From Agapetus fuscipes (taxonomy: Eukaryota; Arthropoda; Insecta; Trichoptera; Glossosomatidae), in assembly GCA_951799405.1 (NCBI GenBank), contig OX637356.1, positions 10,005,229-10,069,228 of the forward strand: DNA of 64,000 bases. Reading direction: 5' to 3'. Of the stretch, positions 32,282 to 44,200 are shown piece after piece (positions within the stretch are counted from its first letter, which is position 1; each line of letters begins with the position of its first letter). Below the pieces are notes generated by a model. That model was not told the DNA's origin. It was given only the letters and a program-made list of their open reading frames with translations, and did not search any database. Position numbers and translations under genes: made by a program.

Positions 32282-35200
32282 GTTTGCCTTCTTGTTTTGC
32301 TCCTCATTACTGATGTTTTTCCTTGCCGTATAGGCTCACCATCACCACTGTAAAACTCAGTTTACTTTAACAGGGTCACCCCTGTCCGGTTAATTGGTAG
32401 AGTGCTTGCATTCAATGCCCAGAGCTCGGGTTCGAACCCCTCCGAGGGTGTCGGAAATGATTTCCCCTTCCGTTATTTATTTCCAACCTCAAAATAAAAT
32501 ACCAGCAAGGTTTACTCAGCCTTCATAAGAAATGAGTGCCAGCTCTCTCGGGAGCTGGGAAATCCCCCCTTCAATTGATGTGGTTGACGTGAGGCTGCCC
32601 CCCTAATCTGTAAAAATAAATAGGTTTTTTTAGCCACATGTGACTCCTTCGGGCAGAACGCGGTAAGAAGTTACACCTTATGGGTAGCTTAGTCATGTTA
32701 GTCCTGTTTCAGGGAAGAATGATAAGATTTGCAGGAATTTCTGTCAAGTTGAGATTTAGGGTTTGGTCTTCATCTCATGTAAGTTTCATCGCAATCTGTT
32801 CAGTAGTTTAGGAGTCCATACAGGACAAACATTTATACATACATCTAATGTAATCTAATCTAAGTTGCGAAGATATGTTACATTGGGGATTCACATCATA
32901 TGCATTTTCACAACCAGACACATACAAGTTCGCGCTTTCACATGCCGCATGTGAACCTACAACACAAAAACCAAATCACAAATGGACATACAACCTGCAA
33001 CTCTTGCCGTCCTTCTCTGAAACAGGGTTGACACTGGCAAAGTGAACCATTTTTACAGCATGGGTGGTCAGCCGCATACCAACCTATGAGTCAAGGAACA
33101 TCCATTTGATTTTATATATTAGAAGAAGTCAAGATGGGTGATGTCACATAGCATATTTCTTGGACCGGTCTGTACTGCAGTGGCAACACTTCGGACTTGT
33201 AAATGCAAGGTTGTGGATTCGAATCCCGCACAGAATATAGCACAAAAATATACCATTTATATTTCCAAATATGCTCTTCGCTGGGTTGAAAAATTCATAA
33301 AACCTTTACCAAAAGACCGGTCACTGAAAGGTCCATCCAACCTTATAACAATTGGGTCTTGCTTGAGAATTGGCGCTTTCTACAGCGACGACCAAGCTCG
33401 CAAAGGGCTCTTGAGGTGTGATACACACAAAAACAACGCTCACCAAATAAATCATCCTAATATTATTATTATTGTAGCCGAGGGATCATTTTCATGTTCA
33501 GGGTCAGGGATTTTTGTTCATTTCCAGGAGTGTGACTTGGGGGAGCGCAGTGTTCTGCATGCAGTGAGCCGCGGCAGGGTGAGGGGCAGGCGGGGGCTGC
33601 CCCAGCATGAGGAGCAGGAGGAGGAGGAGGGGGAGGGCTCCCGGCCCATGTCAGAGACTCTGCTGGACCTGCAGCTCACGCAGCAAGAGAGGAACAGCGT
33701 CACGGAATCTGGTAACTTATATACTTCTTTCCAAGTCATGACAAATCGGTCAAAGATAACTCGTCCTTTGGCAAATCGATCACAAGACAATTTGTGCCCT
33801 TGCAGTGAACTCACAAAATGTTAAGAAAGATATTGTCAAATTATTATTATTATTCTTATTCCCCCACATGAATTTTCGGTCAATAACATTTTGGTCACAT
33901 ACAATTCAGGTCCACAGACAGCTCCATCACAGAAAATGAAGAATTTCTCTCCATGGAACCTTTGTAATCACTGTAGTTTTAATTACTTGCAGTTTTCTGT
34001 GATGGAGCTTTCTATGGACCATAATATTGTATGTGACTGAAATGTCCTTCACTGAAAAGTTGTGTGGATGAACTGTTTTGTGATCGGTTTGTCCATGGCC
34101 GAGCTGGTTGTTCCACTCCACCGGACCCGCAATCCAGAGATCACGGTCCCCGAAGATTTTGTGCATCTGACAGTGCGGCTAAACATAACTGAAAGCACCA
34201 TCACCCGCAGATCTGAGTGTCTGCTTCCTCTCACTCATTTCAGCAGACGAAATCATGCTTGCCATATTTGGATGAGCCAAGTCATTGATGGTTTTATGTA
34301 CCTACAGACATGCTGTAGCCCACTCTCTCTGGGAATCAAAACTAATACAGTTTTTTTAACAGCAGAGTGATGTTAGCTGATTTGGACATCCAGGATGAGT
34401 TTTGCTGAGAAAGTCAACACATTATGAATGCGGTTTAACTGCTTCTCCCGCTGACAGCCATAAAACAATGAGCAATGAGAGAATATAAGAAATGCACACA
34501 CTAGGGTCTTGACCGCATCTGACACTTTCTAAAGGCCTTTATTTGAGAAATCAATAAACCAAAAGTTCAAAAAATCCAAAACAATATAGATAATATTATT
34601 AATAAGCAAATACCTAGTCCTTTTCCCCTACTACAGTACCTGTGTGAAAAACCCTACCCACTTTCTCTTTCCTACCTTGAATTTTGATGCTTTGGTTTTT
34701 ACCTAAGTTAGCCTGTGAAGATGGACGGTTAAAGTCCGATAGTGCTTAGGCAATTTAACTGAAAAATGTGAAAATAAAACTTTGCTGTATAAAAAAAAGT
34801 TATTTTAATCGAATCTAATCTAATCTAAGTTTCAAATAAATGTAATATTAAAGATTCACATTATATGCATTTTCAAAAAACCCGAATCTCAAATGAGCAT
34901 ACATCCTACAACTTCTGCTGATCTTGCCTGAAACAGAGGTGACATTGGCAAAGTGAACCATTTTCTATAGCATGGGTGGTCAGCCGCATACCAATTTTTT
35001 TTTTTTTTTTTTTTTAATTAAAATTAAACAAAAACTAACATTTTTAGAGAAGCGTTCAGTGCGAGCGCACTTCTATGTCTGGTGCGGCAGCTGCATGCGC
35101 ATGTGCGCGGGCAAGCTTCGTGTGCGCTGCGCGGGATGCGGCAGCGGCGCGTTCACGGTGCATGCGGATCCCCACAACTGGCAACACGTCCTTATGCCCA

Positions 35201-38200
35201 AGCAGCTCACAGGAGACTGCCTGCAGACACCAATATGTCCCCAGGTACTACTTCTTTTCTCTAGCAAGCAAGGCTTGCTCAGCTTTCACAGGAAATGAGG
35301 ACCAGAACATGCCAATCAGGGAGCTTGCTATGTTGTCACAAATATCCAAAAATTACCAGAAATCTGTTAAATCAGACAACTTCAAAACACAGCAGAAGCA
35401 GTTGTAGACGTATGCTAAATTGCAGGGGCGTGCATTGGGTATAGGCCAGCGGTTTCCAAACTTTATGCTACCACGCCTCCCTAAAACACATATTTTTTTT
35501 CAACATTCATCAACATCAGTCAGCCGTGTCAACTCTCCAGCAACTCTCCAGTAAATACTGATCAAGAAGTGAGTTTTTAGCTGTATTTGTACTAAATAAC
35601 TCTTTTTGTAGCTGGACAATGAAATGTCTCCCAGCTTTGCTGAATTCTTCTTCAAATGCGCGGAGCATACATCGCAGGGTGAGAGAGATCAGGCCATTCC
35701 CCTCTACCTCATCAAACCCAACCTCAAAGACATCCCCTGCCTGGCATGCTCTGATGTCTGGTAAGTTGATTTTTTCGCCGCCTTTTTTTGTAAAGAATAC
35801 ACCTTTAAATGTCAATGAAAACGTGACTGAAGATCTTTCCCCAATTGCTTAACAAAAGCACCAAATTTATGATTTAGAGCTGCAGAATCTAAAGTTAGAA
35901 AACAAGCAGAATCGTGCCACATGTGTACTTCTACATCTATAATCTAAGTTGCAAAGATATATTAGCATTTAAGAGTCATATCAAATGTATTCTCACAAAC
36001 AGACTTGTATGAGTTAGCACTTACACATGCCACATGTGAACTTACAGCATAAAAACCCAACCTCAAGTGAACATAATCCCTGCAACTCTTGCCGACCTTC
36101 CTTGAAACAAGGGTGGCCATTTTTACTGTATGCCTCATACCAAACTACAAGTCGAGGAACTTACATAAAAATAAATTGTACAGTGGACTGCAAATGACTT
36201 TATAGCACAAAATACGGTCATGTTTAGGTCATAGCCAATTTTCATAACAAAACATTTAGTTGTGTGTAAGTAATGAAGCTAATCTTTTTAAGCAATCGTC
36301 TTTTTGCAGTATTATCATTGATCCCGTTTGTACCAAAACTAACACTTTGTTTGGTGGGTACCTATACTTTTCATTGATATTTTGGAAAGTTATGATTGAT
36401 TATTATATGGGTACAACTTACTAGATTTTAAGCCTCGTAGCCTAGTATTTTATATTAGGCGTTTTAGTACCAAGAATATTACAATTATTTTTGTATTAAA
36501 ATTTGTCACTTTGTATGGTGGCTACACCTTTTAATATTTATTTGAAAATAGTAATGATTAATGTATGTAGGTATATACATATAAGAGCTTTTCAATTGTA
36601 GAACATTATTTTTTAGTTAAACCGTTCTCTGCCGGGAAAATTTAAAATATTGTTTTCTCTTGTCCGGTTGATAGCTCAGTTGGTAGAGTGCTTGCATTCT
36701 ACCCCGTAAGCTCGGGTTCGAATCCCACCGAGGAGGGTGTCAGAAATGATTTCCTATTTCGGTGTGTATTTCAAACCCCATAGTATAAATACCGGCGAGG
36801 TTTACTCAGCCTTCACAAGAAATGAGTACCAGCCCCCTCGGGAGCTGGGAAATTCCCACTTCAACTGAAGTGGTTGGCATAAGGCCGGCCCCCTTACCTG
36901 TAAAAATAAATAGGTTCAACTCGCCACATGCGACCCCTTCGGGGATAACGCGGCAAGAAGTTACACTATATGTGTAGCTTAGTTGCGTTTTTTTTTTTTT
37001 TTTTTTTTTTTTTTTTCTTTATGGCAACCCCCAAAACAAAGAGTATTAAGAGGCAATGCTTATTGTTGTCATAACGCAATTGATTGAGCGAATTGTTATG
37101 TAGGTTTATTTATGGGTATTAGACGTTTTGCTACCAAAAATATTACAATATTTTTTTGTATGAAAATTTGTCACTTTGTATGGTGGCTATACTTTATAAT
37201 ATTTTTTTGAGAAAAAAAATGATTCATGTATGTAGGTATATATAAAAACTTTTCAATTGTACAACATTATTTTTTAGTTAACCCTTTCTCTGCCGAGAAA
37301 TTTTAAATTATTTTTTTCTCTTGTATGGCAACCCCCAAAACAAAGAAAATTATGAGACAATGGTTATTGTTGTTACAAAGCAGTATTATAATGACGATTA
37401 TGCCAAAAAAATAAAGAAAATCGTAGGAGCCGTTTTTGAGAAAATCTCATTTGAAACTTTCAGCTGTTCGGAAGCCAGCTTGAATTTTCTAAAATTTGAA
37501 AAATGTTTCACTATAAATTATAGTGATAAAAAAGTTTTTTCTGATAAAGTTAAGAAACATAAAAGTTTTTTGCGTTCTGATGGGTTTTTGTAGCCTTTTG
37601 ATTTCAATTTTTGATATCATGTAAACGGCACTTAATGTTTTTATTTTCAAAATTTTTATTTAATTTTGTTCTAGAATTTGATGTTACGTATAATATTGTA
37701 GAACATTTTTGAACGAACAGTCCTTCGGACTGCTATAAAGTAAAAATATAATATATTACAATTGAATGTATGATTTGTGTACTTGCAGTGACCCTGTACT
37801 TGTGTTTGGCTGTGACTCGGGTCATGTAACTTGCCTTGACTGCTTCAAACTCTACTGCTCCTCCAGGTAATGCCCATAATGATTACTTCTTCTTCATCCT
37901 GTGACATATATGTATGAATGGATAATCTGTTTAACCCATCCGCATACCGTTATTTTGAAAAAAGTGTGCACAAAAATATACTAATTTATTTTATCCCCGA
38001 AATCACAAAAGTGGCCCCGCCCGGTGGGGTGTGTCATGGCTTGTTAAACTGTGGCGCGCTAAACTTACTTCCTCAGAAATAATCTATCCAGAAAAGGGTA
38101 ACGCGCACTAAACAGTTTGATTTTTTGTGGTAAAAGTTAGTTGAACCAATCAGAACGCTCACCGCGACACGTACTTTTGAAGCGCCAAAAGTGTTCAAAT

Positions 38201-41200
38201 TCAACTGACTTGTTATTATTTTTTTTTTTTTTTTTTTGTTTTGTTGTACTGATGGCCATAAAAGTCCATGTACAGGATATATAAAATAGCAATAAACGGC
38301 ATTAGTCAGCAAAAATATGCAATATAACAGAGTCCGAACAAGCTACAATAATAAACTGTTTCAAAAAACTACAACTATTGCCGTTTTACCAATTAATACG
38401 GTACTAATAATTATTACGCACGTAATCACTCGAGTGTCTAGATCAGATATGTGATAAATTGTCGATAAAACTCAAAAAAAAACTCCATAAAACATTACGA
38501 CTGCGAAGTAAAAATTTGAATTTTGACTGACTTTAGTTGGCTCTCACAGTGATATCTATCGTCGAATTCCGTAAATAAGTTTTAAAATCAAAGGGCTAAT
38601 TTGTTCCTCATAGGGACATCTATTGCCTAATTCCGTAAATAAGTTTAAAAATACAACCAATGCTTTACAAAAGTTTTCTGTATTGACATGTAGATGTCAC
38701 AGAAAAAAGCAACTGTATAATATGAACTACACACAGGCGGGGGAGTGGCTAAAACCGCCAGCGTTTGGCGGCCGGTATTTTAGCGTGAAATATTATCAGG
38801 CGCCATATCTTGGCGGCTGATATGCCGATGGGTTAAAGTGCCGTTTTTGTGTGTAGCACTCCTCAAGGGCCCTTGGAATAAAATATACGAGGAATGAGAA
38901 AATATGAAAGGAATAATAGTATTTAAATAATAGATTTGTATACATATATATACATATATCGTCGCATTACTTTCTCAACCTCGTAACTCAAAAAAAATGT
39001 TTTTTTTTTGTTTCTTCTTTCTACTTGTTTTTCAATATTACATAACTACTACATACTCCAAGGCCGTAGTACCATTGAGGTATATATACTAGAGAAGTAA
39101 CTCTTCTCGAAACACGTAGCACCCTGCAGTAGGTCAAAAATCGTACTCGAGAAAAACGGCCCGCCAGTCTCACGCAGACTTACTCAGCGAGCGGACGAGA
39201 CAGGTGCTAATACATACTGCTATAAATGGCTAAATATTGTGATTGGAGTTTTCAAACACCTTTGTTTGTGAACTTGATCAATTATACTACATGCACAAAT
39301 TAAAAATATATAAAATCCTAGCACAAATTAATTATTAAAACAATTGTTTAACTTTAAAAATTTCGTCGCTGTGAAGTCAGCCCGACATATCGAACGCATA
39401 AGTAGAGCTTCATATTTTTCCCCTACAAGTAGGGGAAAAAATATTAATGAAAATACGAAACAACGTATGAGCTACATTTTGTGTTTCAATCGATGTTTAT
39501 CGACTCATGAACTGTTTGCAATTTTAAAAATATTACGTGTGATATAATTTATTTTTGTAAAAAAAAAGTTTTTCTTAAATCTATTTTCATTAATTTCACA
39601 CATTTAACATAGACATAAGGTTTTATACTACCGGGTTGCTGGTTGAAGACGAACTGGAGTAAAATTACGTAAAAGTGTCATGTTTGCCCGCCGAGAAAAA
39701 AACAACTTTGGAACATCTATGCGGAGAACGCTTAGAATATATTGTGAGCATTCGCACGTTTAATAATAAAGAGCAATAACTCAAAAAACATGAATGTTGG
39801 GAAAACGCGTTTGAAGTTCAGACACCCAGTACAACTTGTATGGGATGAAAAAGGCGGCCAATGTTTTATCTCGGTCATATTCGTCCAAATTGAACGGCTG
39901 TCGCATTCTACGCATTCTTCTCGCATTGTTCTTGCGTTTTATTACAAAATCTCGATTTTCCCAATTTTCGAGTTATTTCTCTTTATTATTAAACGTGCGA
40001 TATATCTGAATATACTGTATTATGAGTTATGACTTTCATATTTCCAGAGGAATGTAGTACATTTATACAGTGCCGGTTTTAGCACTACCAGCGCCCTGGG
40101 CGAGATTTTTTGAGGCGCCCCCCCCCCCCCCCCCCCTATTCACCATTCGAAAATTCAAATTCATACGAAAAAAAGGAATGTACTAACCATTTATTAAAAA
40201 AATATATGACAATACAGTTGACAGCTAATCAAATGGTGGAAAATGTAAACTTAGAGAGTAAAAACCAAAAAAGTCCAAAAAAGTATTTTGAAAAATAATA
40301 CATTATTTAATAAATTTTATCAAAAATAAAAGATGGACAAAAATGAAAATTTGACGAAAATACAAAAAATGAAACTATAAAAAAATGTACAAATGTAGGA
40401 TAATTTGAAATTCAATATTTAGAAAGCTCAAATAAAAAAAATAATGGAAAAGACAGAAATAGTCTTACAACGTAAAAATTGAAGCAAAAAATTTAAATAA
40501 AAAATATGAAATCTAAAATTAAACAAAGAAATTTTTTAAAACAAAACAGAAACGAAAACGAAAAAAAGTCTATACAGAAAATTATTAACTGTAAAATAAA
40601 AATATAGTAGGAATGTAAAAAAAGAAAATAAGAAATATGAGATTAAAATATTGTAATTAAATTACTTTATTTTTTGCTAACTTAATCCTATTCAAAATTT
40701 GTGTTTTTCAAACTTAGTAAATTTATACTTATTATTATATTAGTGTTCAGCCGTGAGTATTTCCACAAATAAAAATTTGTGGAAATACTCACGGCTGAAC
40801 ACTCAAAATCAATTTGAAAAATCTTTTTTTCAACAGTCTTTTTTTTCAACATTGATAATGCATTTATGTAACAGAATTCAATATTGCAAGTATAACAATG
40901 AGGTCCGCACATTTGAAGAAGACATTCAACTTATGAGTCCACTCGGCCGAGTTGCTTAGACGAAATCCGTTGTATTTAGTTAGCTGGAACTGTGAATTAT
41001 GAAGATTTTCGGCAGTAACTTTGTGAAAGTCCATTATAACAGATTAAAATAAAATATCACAGTGAGTTTTATTTATTAAGAAGAACTGTGAAGCTTGCAC
41101 GTTAAGAAAAATGCGAATTCGGATCATCCATCGAAAAATAATTTCCAATATTTTGCTACTGCGAATAAACCTCAACTAACAATGACACATAATGTCATTG

Positions 41201-44200
41201 TTATTTGACTCTTATCAGCCGAGACCAAAATTGATTTTTGAACTTCCTTTATAACTTGAATTATTTACAATTTTTAAAATGAATAGTGTGAAAATATTTC
41301 TTACAATAATATTTAATCTTTAATCTAAGTTGCAATAACATATTAATTTAAAAAGCTCTCGAATGCATGCCCACTCGACTGGTTTTTTCGATGTATGAAA
41401 AAAAAAATTTTGTTCGAATGACGATTGCCGCCCCCTACTTACTTACTTTCCGTGTCCGGAACACCATCATATGTGCAGCCCCCAGAGCCGCCCCCTAAAA
41501 TGTGCCAATTGACTAAAAAAAATATTCACAGAGTTTCAGGATCATAAAATAACGGGCCATTTGATGGTTACTTAGAACTAATAATTTGATGCGACACTTG
41601 GCCAATTAAATGCAAAATATTCTTTTTTTCGCTTAGATCGCAAACTTGAACTCTGATAAGCATGGCTTGTCGATGCTTTAGAACAGCGGTCGCCAAACTT
41701 TTTGACCTCACGGACCAGTTAATTCATAATTTAAATCCCGCGGACCACTAATAGGATTTTTTAAGTGTTAAATATATTTATAAAAAAAATTGTGATCGAA
41801 GAACACATAAAATGTACCTAGTTAATAGTTTTTATAACTTGTCACGTATTGTTATGAATTGAATCATGTTTTAATGCATCTTAAAACATAACTTAACATG
41901 ATGAGTAAGTATATTCCACATTTTTCTGTGGACCAGCGAAATTTTCTAGCGGACCACCACTTTGGGAACCGCTGCCTTAGAAGACAGATGTTAAATAGAA
42001 AACTTGCAAAAACTTTATAATGTCCACTGTTTGGGAATTAGTCGTGAACTAAATCTGTTTCCTTTAGCTTACGAGTACATCATCTTTCTTTTTTCAAAGC
42101 CTTGGGAAAAAAAACAATGTATCCTAGATAAGAATTACAATAGTTTAGAATATTAGGTATTTTTAAAAGGTCAATTTTGTCAAAAATAGACCTTTGGTAA
42201 TTAAACTATACCTTTTTTGTTCAGAATAATGTTAGTACTACTCAGGTACTCACTTACGCTAAAGGATAAATAAATAAAGGAGACAAAACAAGTTAAAATG
42301 AAATTTTAAAATTATCTCTGTTGGTGTTTCATTTTTCTAAGCAGGCCGATGAGGAATGTGTCAAGTCTACATAAAATGACGAATATCTTCAAAACTAAAA
42401 GTTCCATACAAATAATTGCAGGAATAAAACGTCAAGATAATCACATTTCCCATTTTATAAAACACAGTGAAGGTTTATAAAATAAATGTTTTTTATTTTA
42501 TTTGAAAAATCGATGATTTTTAAATTTTCCTCAAATATAACGTCGATGAGCCTCGCTTTCCCGTTATTTTATGATCCTGAAACTCCGTGAATATTTTTTT
42601 TAGTCAATTGGCACATTTTACGGGGCGGTAATCGGAAAAATAAAATAAAAAAATCGTTGTAACCATTCAAATGCCCACAAACAAACACTGTAGTTCGCGC
42701 TTACAAATGCTGAATGGGTACTTACAAATAAAATCCAAACCTCAAATGAACATAAGCGCTACAACTTTTGCCGACCTTCCCTAACACAGGGGTGACATTG
42801 ACAAAGTGAACCATTTTTTATAGTATGGGTGGTCAGCCTCATACCAACCTATAAGTCAAGGTATACAAATAATAAATAACGTTTAAGTTTAAAAAAAGAA
42901 CAAAACCTTAAAAAGAAATCTATACAAAAAAGTCAATAATTTTCTATCCAAAAAATGTAACAAATTAATAAACCAACATTAAAAATAAAAATTGCAGATT
43001 AGCCGCCACTTCTTCCTGTCCTTGCATACTTATTTCATTTCATCCAGAGTCATAACCTTGTTCATACAAGCCCTCCTTTTATTATGACTCTGGAAATCCC
43101 ATTCATTCGCTATTTCAAAAATTTGATCCATCTATACTTTTCTCGGTCTTCCTCTACCACTACATCCATCTGTTCTTGCAACATATACTTTCTTCGTCAG
43201 TCTTTCATCACTCATTCTCTCCATATACCCGAATCATCTTAGCAAACTTCTTTTATTCTTCACTTTCACACTTTCTCTTACATCACATTCTTCTCTTACA
43301 AGACCATTCCTAACCCTGTCACTTCGTTTTTTTTCCAATCATACTTCTTAGATAGTCCATTTCTTAAATCATCTTACTTAAAATAATTTCAGTCATTCAT
43401 AATCAAAACATTTAACGAAATAAAAAACAAGGTCGTGAAATACATAAGTACCTTTTTTAAGTAAGAAGTAAAAATAAATATACCTAGCAATAACAAAATA
43501 AAAATATTATTGTTTTCATTTCTCTTTCTAAGAATGTATCTAACAATTATTTTACCGGTTCAATTTTTACTGTTTACGAAAAATAAATATTTTTGAGTTT
43601 TAATGCCCCAAAAACTTCAAAATTACTAAAAAATATAAAGGGGCGCCTGCGGCGCCCCTTCATACCCGGCGCCCTGGGCGGTCGCCCGACCGCGCCCAAC
43701 CCTAGCGCCGGCACTGCATTTATAAATTGTAGGGGAGTAAAGTGTTAGTCTAACTTTTCCTACAGCATACTTCAATTATCTGAATTCTTTATTTACTTAT
43801 TCCTTGACTTATAGGTTGGTATGCGGCTGACCACCCATGCTGTAAAAATGGTTCACTTTGCCAATGTCACCCCTGTCTCAGGGAAGGACGGCAAGAGTTG
43901 CAGGGTGTATGTCCATTTGAGATTTGGTTTTTATGTTGTAGGTTCACATGAGGCATGTGCAAGCGCGAACTTGTATGTGTCTGGTTGTGAGAATGCATGT
44001 AATGTGAATCTCCAATGTAACATATCTTTGCAACTTAGATTAGATTAGATTAGATTTTATGAAACCTTTGTTAAATGTAAAATGTTATTCTGGAAATTTC
44101 ATTGTATTCTGACATGCATCTCTTATATATAAAAAAGGAAGGGGTATTTGCGTCTGTTTTTTTCGAATTTGCAAAAATGTTTTTCTAAAAAGTGTTTCTC

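Larger units (their letters stand above)
41320..43370 (-). mobile_element. 5'-truncated RTE copy, split by a 1296-bp insertion
   Basis: The tail end is 41320-41374. The rest of the tail, the 3' UTR and a diverged ORF C-terminus are at 42671-43370 (WRLICN region near 43000; [12 protein letters not shown] region at 43345). It lies within the hAT-like element. Confidence 0.75.
40068..43716. mobile_element. hAT-like element (8-bp TSD) with nested insertions
   Basis: The ends CAGTGCCGG and CCGGCACTG are inverted, with further inverted GCGCCCTGGGCG blocks inside. The 8-bp duplication CATTTATA lies at 40060-40067 and 43717-43724. CAGTGCCGG-type ends with 8-bp duplications are typical of hAT. No hAT transposase reading frame was found. 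Inside are an RTE copy, a 1296-bp inverted-repeat element and a 291-bp hAT MITE. Confidence 0.85.

Noticed and set aside
33138..33824. 228-codon ORF
   Set aside because: It runs through a SINE C and then reads parkin exon 2 in frame; only 33528-33711 is coding by the splice sites.
37321..37593. 90-codon ORF in parkin intron 4
   Set aside because: Lys/Phe-rich, no recognisable domain, and its start lies in a duplicated AT-rich block.
40110..40959. Short ORFs inside the hAT-like element
   Set aside because: Low-complexity Asn/Lys/Ser-rich frames on both strands of A/T-rich sequence; no hAT transposase motif.
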